This document shows positions 5,414 through 9,451 of a stretch of 9,451 bases of DNA, piece after piece. Position numbers and translations under genes: made by a program. The notes below the pieces were generated by a model. That model worked only from the letters and a program-made list of their open reading frames with translations, ran no database searches and had not been told where the DNA came from. Each line of letters starts with the position of its first letter. Position 1 is the first letter of the stretch. Source of the stretch: Candidatus Atribacter hydrocarboniphilus (lineage in GTDB: Bacteria; Atribacterota; Atribacteria; Atribacterales; Atribacteraceae); the NCBI GenBank assembly GCA_003542295.1, contig DPKX01000092.1:10651-20101 (forward strand), written 5' to 3'.

Positions 5414-6427
5414 ATGAGTTGGTCAGAGATCTGTGGGCACTCATTACAAAAGCAATTTTTTCAGCGAGTTTATCAAAATCAATCCCAAAGCCATTCATAC
5501 CTCTTTTTTGGACCGGAGGGAATTGGAAAAAAGACTTTTGCTTTTGAAATTGCCCGGTTGTTTAACTGTGAGCATCCATCAATTGATGGGTCCTGTGGTT
5601 TATGCCAAAATTGCCGTTTGATCAATGCTGGAACCCATCCCGATGTAATATTACTTTCTCCTCGGGAAAATAAAATTTTAATGGAGGATGTGCGAGATTT
5701 TATTTTTCGTTTGGGGTTGCAAAGAGTCTATGGGAAATTCCGGATTGGAATTGTTGAGTCAACTGAATTATTTAGTAAAGAAGAAATACAAAATTGTCTT
5801 TTAAAAACAGTCGAAGAACCTCCAGAAAATAGTATAATAATTCTTCTTACTTCCCAGGTTCAGATTTTATTACCAACTCTCCTATCTCGATGTCAAAGGA
5901 TCCATTTTCAGTTATTAGATCAAGAAAGTATAAAAGAGTTTATCAAGAAAAAATATAATCTTACCGACCAAAAAGCTGGAGATATTGCCGTGCAATCACT
6001 GGGTCGTCTTCGGAATGCATTTGACTTAGCAGAAGGAAACCAACCTCTCATTGAGAAATCGTTTTTTTTGTGGGATTGGATTACTGGTGAAAATGAAATT
6101 TTTTCTCTTGGTTCCTGGTTTATTGAGAACAAAGATAAAATTATCGAGATCTTTTCGCAATTAGAGTGGTATTTAAGAGACATTATGATTTTTCAATTCA
6201 TGGGAAGAGATAGCGAGCGAATCCTCAGCTATTCTGGTTATAAAAAGCGGATTCTTGATGATTCAAATCGGTTGTCGCCAAGAATTATTTCTGGTTTTAT
6301 CCTTGCAGTTGAACAATTAGAGAAGGATCTGAAGAGCAATCTCAACCATGATACCACATTGTTGCATTTTCTTTTAATGGTAAGGGAGGAATTGAATAGT
6401 GCCCAGTGTTGTCGGAATCAAATTTGA
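5414..6427 (+). CDS. holB: DNA polymerase III delta' subunit (clamp loader)
   Basis: The protein is part of the clamp loader that places the beta sliding clamp on primed DNA. The N-terminal AAA+ domain has GPEGIGKKT (33-41) at the P-loop position and a zinc-binding set C52, C61, C64 and C67 (CGLCQNC). An ESTELFSKEEIQNCLLKTVEEPP segment lies at about 115-137, and the SRC arginine-finger motif at 158-160. The 337-residue length is normal. In many delta' subunits the P-loop does not support ATP hydrolysis; here the Lys-Lys-Thr sequence is kept, so ATP binding cannot be excluded. The C-terminal half (170-337) is divergent, as is usual for the oligomerisation domain. The start codon has AAAGG ten bases upstream. 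The gene starts four bases after darA, and its last 29 bases overlap ricT. Confidence 0.93.
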   Translation: MSWSEICGHSLQKQFFQRVYQNQSQSHSYLFFGPEGIGKKTFAFEIARLFNCEHPSIDGSCGLCQNCRLINAGTHPDVILLSPRENKILMEDVRDFIFRLGLQRVYGKFRIGIVESTELFSKEEIQNCLLKTVEEPPENSIIILLTSQVQILLPTLLSRCQRIHFQLLDQESIKEFIKKKYNLTDQKAGDIAVQSLGRLRNAFDLAEGNQPLIEKSFFLWDWITGENEIFSLGSWFIENKDKIIEIFSQLEWYLRDIMIFQFMGRDSERILSYSGYKKRILDDSNRLSPRIISGFILAVEQLEKDLKSNLNHDTTLLHFLLMVREELNSAQCCRNQI

Positions 6428-7196
6428 ACATAATTTAAAAATGTATTTTTTTGAAGCAAGAAATCTTGATTTACACTATAGCCAGAAGTGTGTAGTTGAG
6501 ACGGTTTTAGGTTTGGAAATGGGTGAAGTGGTAAAAAGACCATTTATTTGTGAAAATATAAAAAATAACCTCAAACCGGTTATCCGACCAGCTCAAGAAA
6601 TTGATGTTTTACAGCTGAAAAGTAACCGGGAAAAGGAAAAAATTGCCTTTGAAATAGCGAATCAAAAAATCAAAGAACACCAGCTTTCTATGAAATTGTT
6701 AAGGGCCCATTATACCCTGGATAGGGGAAGATTAACTTTTTATTTTGGATCTGAGGAACGAATTGATTTCCGCAATTTAGTCAAAGATTTAGCAGCCATT
6801 TTCCGAACTCGGATTGAACTTCGTCAGATGGGAGTTCGAGATGAAGCCGGGATGATTGGAGGATGTGGAATGTGTGGTCGTGAATTATGCTGCAGTACAT
6901 TTCTTATCAATTTTGAACCCATATCGATTAAGATGGCTAAAGAGCAAAATTTAGCTCTCAATTCGGCAAAAATTTCCGGGGTTTGTGGTCGGTTAATGTG
7001 CTGCTTGTCTTTTGAGTATTCTCAATATAAAAAATTGATTTACCAACTTCCCAAAAAAGGGAGTAAAATTTTAACTCCCCAGGGATTAGCTAAAATTCTT
7101 GAAATAGATATTTTTAAGGATATGATACGCTTGGAACTTGAAAACGGGAAAGAGATATGTATTAATGAAGAAGAATACAATCGTTTTTTCCTTTAG
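6399..7196 (+). CDS. ricT: PSP1-domain regulatory iron-sulfur protein RicT (YaaT)
   Basis: This 265-residue protein contains the PSP1 domain. In Bacillus, RicT with RicA and RicF forms an iron-sulfur complex that modulates RNase Y-dependent mRNA processing. The cysteine signatures are complete: GGCGMCGRELCC (154-165) and GVCGRLMCC (194-202). Most cysteines expected to serve as cluster ligands are among C156, C159, C164, C165, C196, C201 and C202. RicA and RicF are not in this window. The start is GTG at 6399, with a strong AAGGGAGG (6382-6389) nine bases upstream, inside holB. The gene order holB-ricT is conserved in Firmicutes. Sharing a transcript with an R3H-domain ATPase gives a second link to RNA metabolism in this cluster, which is an inference. 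Identification is firm. Confidence 0.95.
   Translation: MPSVVGIKFEHNLKMYFFEARNLDLHYSQKCVVETVLGLEMGEVVKRPFICENIKNNLKPVIRPAQEIDVLQLKSNREKEKIAFEIANQKIKEHQLSMKLLRAHYTLDRGRLTFYFGSEERIDFRNLVKDLAAIFRTRIELRQMGVRDEAGMIGGCGMCGRELCCSTFLINFEPISIKMAKEQNLALNSAKISGVCGRLMCCLSFEYSQYKKLIYQLPKKGSKILTPQGLAKILEIDIFKDMIRLELENGKEICINEEEYNRFFL
7099..7126 (+). promoter_or_regulatory. Internal sigma-70-type promoter candidate for the envelope-stress genes
   Basis: Inside the 3' end of ricT, TTGAAA (7099-7104) and TATGAT (7121-7126) each match the consensus at five of six positions and are 16 bases apart. The start would be near 7133, about 110 bases before the sigma gene. A GGAACTT, the core -35 of sigma-E-type promoters, lies at 7133-7139, but no good -10 follows at 15-17 bases. 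These bases also encode RicT, so chance is possible. Confidence 0.4.
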
Positions 7197-7241
7197 TTTT
7201 TTTCTGGTCGGGATTTGAAGGATAAAAGGTGGTGGAAAACC

Positions 7242-7850
7242 GTGGAAGAAGCGCAGGTTCAAAAAGCAGCTTGGTATCAAGGCTTAACAGTGGAGCAAGA
7301 AAAAATCTGGTTTGAAGAACAAATACGACAATGCGAAAAAGACATTACCCGATTTGCCTGTCATATTACAGGTAATATGGAAAAGGCCAAGGATATAATA
7401 CAAGAAGCTTTTCTGAGAGCTTATAAGTATCGTCATAGTTATAACGACAAGTATCCCTTTCGAAATTGGCTTTATGCCATCCTTTTAAATATTCACCGAC
7501 ATAACTGTAAAAAAGAAAAGCTCATTAAGACTATTATTCCTTGGAAAAATTCCGATGATGAAGAGCAGGATACCTGGGATTTTATTGAAAGTGAAGAAGA
7601 AGGTCCTGAAGCGAGAACCTTAAAAAAGCAACTGGTTGTTGATATTGAAAAAGCTATTCAAAAACTCCCCTTGAAAATGAGAGAAGTAATCGTTTTGTGT
7701 GACATGGCTGGATATTCTTATGAAGAAGCCAGTGAAGTTATCCATTGTCCATTGGGGACAATTCGGTCGAGACTCCATCGAGCCCGTCGTCAAGTTCAAA
7801 AGGAACTGGAAATTAAGTATGGAGAAGATTTGTTCACTTCTTGGAGCTGA
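7242..7850 (+). CDS. ECF (group 4) RNA polymerase sigma factor, RpoE-like
   Basis: The 202-residue product has sigma region 2 at about 27-95. This includes the DIIQEAFLRAYKY core-binding helix and the PFRNWLYAILLN segment that recognises the -10. After an acidic linker (DDEEQD to SEEEGPEA, near 110-130) comes region 4 at about 140-190, with LPLKMREVIVLCDMAGYSYEEA and the recognition helix around GTIRSRLHRAR. Region 3 is absent, as expected for ECF factors. It should direct RNA polymerase to stress promoters when its anti-sigma factor is inactivated. I chose GTG at 7242 because AAGGTGGTG lies about nine bases upstream; a TTG at 7215 gives nine more residues with a weaker ribosome site. The next gene, six bases downstream, encodes a zinc-finger anti-sigma factor. 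Assignment to the RpoE/SigW-type group is firm, but orthology to E. coli RpoE is not claimed. Confidence 0.93.
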   Translation: MEEAQVQKAAWYQGLTVEQEKIWFEEQIRQCEKDITRFACHITGNMEKAKDIIQEAFLRAYKYRHSYNDKYPFRNWLYAILLNIHRHNCKKEKLIKTIIPWKNSDDEEQDTWDFIESEEEGPEARTLKKQLVVDIEKAIQKLPLKMREVIVLCDMAGYSYEEASEVIHCPLGTIRSRLHRARRQVQKELEIKYGEDLFTSWS

Positions 7851-7855
7851 GAATT

Positions 7856-8308
7856 ATGGAATGTGAACGGATAAGAAAATTACTTTCAGCTTATCTTGAT
7901 GGTGAGCTGTCCGAAGAAGAACGTAGAGAAGTGCGAAAGCACCTTTTTGTCTGTTCTCGGTGTGAATTGGAATTCAAAAAAATGCGAAATTTGAAGGGAT
8001 TGATTATCCAATTTGGGCAATCTTTTGAACCGAAAGTTGGCAATGAGATTCATTATGATACCCTTCAATCTCAAGCTAATGGACGCCGATTGAAAGAGGT
8101 TCTCCTTTTTTCAGTTTTGGCTTGTATTATTTTCCTCCTTTTTGTTTTTTTCCTCCCCATTTATAAAAACATTATGCCAGGATCGAACGCTGATGCATCG
8201 ATTGGGGAGATACATCGTAATCTTACTGGTGACAGCTATGATGTACCCAAGAATTCAGGGAGAGTCGTGGTTAATTTTCTAAAACAAGTTTCGAATGACT
8301 GGGAATGA
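7856..8308 (+). CDS. Membrane-anchored zinc-finger anti-sigma factor (RseA/RsgI-like role)
   Basis: The 150-residue protein begins with a ZAS (zf-HC2) domain: C3, then H29-x3-C33-x2-C36 (HLFVCSRC). The LSAYLDGELSEEER helix (10-23) is typical of anti-sigma factors that clamp sigma regions 2 and 4. A single hydrophobic segment (about 83-103) should span the inner membrane, leaving about 47 residues outside as a sensor or cleavage region. It lies directly after the ECF sigma gene, so it is most likely that sigma factor's inhibitor. Release by regulated proteolysis is a reasonable inference. The ATG at 7856 has GGAG nine bases upstream; a TTG at 7841 in the same frame is less likely. The stop overlaps the next ATG as ATGA, which couples its translation to the RseB-like gene. 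Confidence 0.87.
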   Translation: MECERIRKLLSAYLDGELSEEERREVRKHLFVCSRCELEFKKMRNLKGLIIQFGQSFEPKVGNEIHYDTLQSQANGRRLKEVLLFSVLACIIFLLFVFFLPIYKNIMPGSNADASIGEIHRNLTGDSYDVPKNSGRVVVNFLKQVSNDWE

Positions 8309-9270
8309 AAAGATCAACTCTATTTCTTGTGTTTAATATTCTTCTTCTTGTTTCTTTTTTTACTACCTATACCTCTCAAGCTCGTATTTTGAGTCCTGAA
8401 GAAGGCCGACTTTTTTTAAAACGCATTATCCAGAATAGTACTGCCCATAGTTATTGGGGAATTTGGAAACTTACCGATTATACTGATGAAAATGAGAGTA
8501 TCTTCTATGAGGTGGCTTATATTCCCCGTTTTGGCTTTGGTTGGATAAATCTTGATAATCCTCATCATTATATAATTGGTGATGGCACTTATCGTTTTAT
8601 TTATGATGAAGAAAAACAAATAATTACTGCTGTGTATCCCGGTTTTGATCTTCCTTTTCTTCCTCTGGGAGAAGATAATATTGATATATTAGTTTCAAAT
8701 TATTTGATCAACGTTGATGAAAACGTCGTGATGATCATTTCTCGTGAAAATAAACAGGTGGTGAAATCTTTTCTTTTAGACGAAAGACAAGCGCTTATCA
8801 GCCAAACGTATTATTCTAAAGATGGACAGGTGACAAAACGTGGAGAATACGTTTATCGCATTGACCATCCCAATGATGATCGAATTTGGAAAATATTCCA
8901 AATAATGGATCAAGTCATTCAAAAGAAAAATAATTTCCCAGAGGTTCTTTTTAATCGGAAACCAATGTTGATTCCTCGTTTATTACCTCCTGGCTATTCT
9001 TTGCGCCGATCCTATCTTGTGGAAGGTGATCAGGGAAAGATGTACCAAATGGTATATAGCGATGGAATAAATTTTTTTTCTCTCTTTCAAACTATTTTAT
9101 CTCCCCATTCAAAGTTCTCCAGCCGAGCTCGAAAATTCACTATTAAGAAAGATGGAGAACTTACTACTCTAATTGGAGAAATAATGGGAAGACAAGTTTT
9201 TTTAGTTGGAAACTTGAGTCATGAAATTTTAAGTGAGATATTTGATTCAATTGCTGATGAAGGGAGATGA
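8305..9270 (+). CDS. Secreted MucB/RseB-like sigma-E regulatory protein
   Basis: The 321-residue protein has a signal peptide (residues 1-26, Lys-Arg then a hydrophobic core, ending in SQA). An N-terminal domain of the LolA/RseB type follows (about 30-190), with SYWGIWKL near 49-56 and several aromatic beta strands. The C-terminal domain (about 220-315) contains LPPGY (227-231) and YSDGINFFSLF (251-261), matching the LPxGF and YSDGL-SVF pattern of MucB/RseB. No lipobox cysteine is present, so it should be soluble in the periplasm. In Proteobacteria RseB binds the periplasmic part of RseA, shields it from DegS, and senses mislocalised lipoprotein or LPS. The context here (sigma, anti-sigma, this gene, HtrA-like protease) supports the same role. 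Identity is distant and rests on motifs and neighbours. The start is the ATGA overlap with the anti-sigma gene. Confidence 0.75.
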   Translation: MKRSTLFLVFNILLLVSFFTTYTSQARILSPEEGRLFLKRIIQNSTAHSYWGIWKLTDYTDENESIFYEVAYIPRFGFGWINLDNPHHYIIGDGTYRFIYDEEKQIITAVYPGFDLPFLPLGEDNIDILVSNYLINVDENVVMIISRENKQVVKSFLLDERQALISQTYYSKDGQVTKRGEYVYRIDHPNDDRIWKIFQIMDQVIQKKNNFPEVLFNRKPMLIPRLLPPGYSLRRSYLVEGDQGKMYQMVYSDGINFFSLFQTILSPHSKFSSRARKFTIKKDGELTTLIGEIMGRQVFLVGNLSHEILSEIFDSIADEGR

Positions 9271-9274
9271 TGAT

Positions 9275-9451
9275 ATGAATAAAAAAATGAAGTTAATATT
9301 TTTGTTATCCTTTAGTGTTTTTATCCTCTTTTCATTAACCAGCTGGGCTCAAGCTGTCAATTCAATCATGCCTGAAGAAACCAACCTGGTAGCTGATATA
9401 GTAGAAAAAGTCGGACCCTCAGTGGTTTATATTGATACATTATCTTTTAAG
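9275..9451 (+). CDS. N-terminus of a secreted HtrA/DegP-like serine protease (cut by window end)
   Basis: Fifty-nine codons are visible before the window ends. The first 27 residues form a signal peptide, with a Lys-rich start, a hydrophobic core and a likely cleavage after AQA. The mature part contains LVADIVEKVGPSVVYIDT (38-55), the typical opening of HtrA/DegP proteases just before the trypsin-like domain. The catalytic His, Asp and Ser and any PDZ domains lie beyond the window. AAGGGAG at 9260-9266 is eight bases from the ATG, and the gene starts four bases after the RseB-like stop. The order matches the algU-mucA-mucB...mucD clusters of Pseudomonas, where MucD is an HtrA protease. The protease assignment relies on this short motif plus context. 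Confidence 0.7.
   Translation, partial: MNKKMKLIFLLSFSVFILFSLTSWAQAVNSIMPEETNLVADIVEKVGPSVVYIDTLSFK

Noticed and set aside
7215..7241. TTG start at 7215 for the sigma factor
   Set aside because: The GTG at 7242 has a much better ribosome site (AAGGTGGTG at suitable spacing), and the extra residues add no conserved sequence.
1..9451. CRISPR arrays, tRNA or rRNA genes, insertion sequences, phage or toxin-antitoxin genes
   Set aside because: No repeat-spacer pattern, no cloverleaf-like segment, no transposase motifs and no long terminal inverted repeats were found on reading both strands.

Overview
The window reads as a low-GC bacterial chromosome with densely packed, overlapping genes. There is no mobile element, phage gene or CRISPR array. 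The order tmk-darA-holB-ricT matches the conserved Firmicutes order (Bacillus tmk-yaaQ-yaaR-holB-yaaT, here without yaaR). It is followed by an ECF sigma, zinc-finger anti-sigma, MucB/RseB-like, HtrA-like series, which points to a cell with a periplasm. My best inference is a diderm, Firmicutes-like lineage such as Atribacterota (OP9/JS1). This is recognition from gene order and protein style, not a search result.

Left part (1-2594, minus strand). From right to left there is a metallophosphoesterase, a ParB/sulfiredoxin-fold-like protein starting inside it, a weak terminator, and a family 4 uracil-DNA glycosylase. After an AT-rich spacer come a 13-codon leader ORF with a near-perfect Shine-Dalgarno sequence and the first 38 codons of a gene cut by the window edge, possibly radical SAM. 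The phosphoesterase has a strong promoter whose -10 box lies seven bases before the ATG, which predicts a leaderless mRNA.

Divergent control region (2595-2849). It holds the phosphoesterase promoter, a small set of overlapping inverted repeats, an A-tract block, and an extended -10 promoter facing right.

Right part (2850-9451, plus strand). A long tightly spaced gene string begins with an R3H-domain AAA ATPase (SpoIIIAA/Ycf45-like). It continues with thymidylate kinase, the cyclic-di-AMP-binding PII-like protein DarA, the DNA polymerase III delta' subunit and RicT, joined by overlaps or very short gaps. A 45-base gap leads to the envelope-stress module: ECF sigma factor, anti-sigma factor, periplasmic RseB-like protein, and a secreted HtrA/DegP-like protease cut by the window end. 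A sigma-70-type promoter candidate inside the 3' end of ricT could let this module be transcribed on its own.

How the genes fit together: the first five genes of the right part concern dTTP supply, clamp loading, nucleotide second-messenger sensing and RNA processing. The last four form a plausible regulated-proteolysis circuit, with a membrane anti-sigma factor, a periplasmic sensor and a periplasmic protease. The left part is a DNA repair gene next to an uncharacterised phosphoesterase/ParB-fold pair. That pair is the least understood item here.
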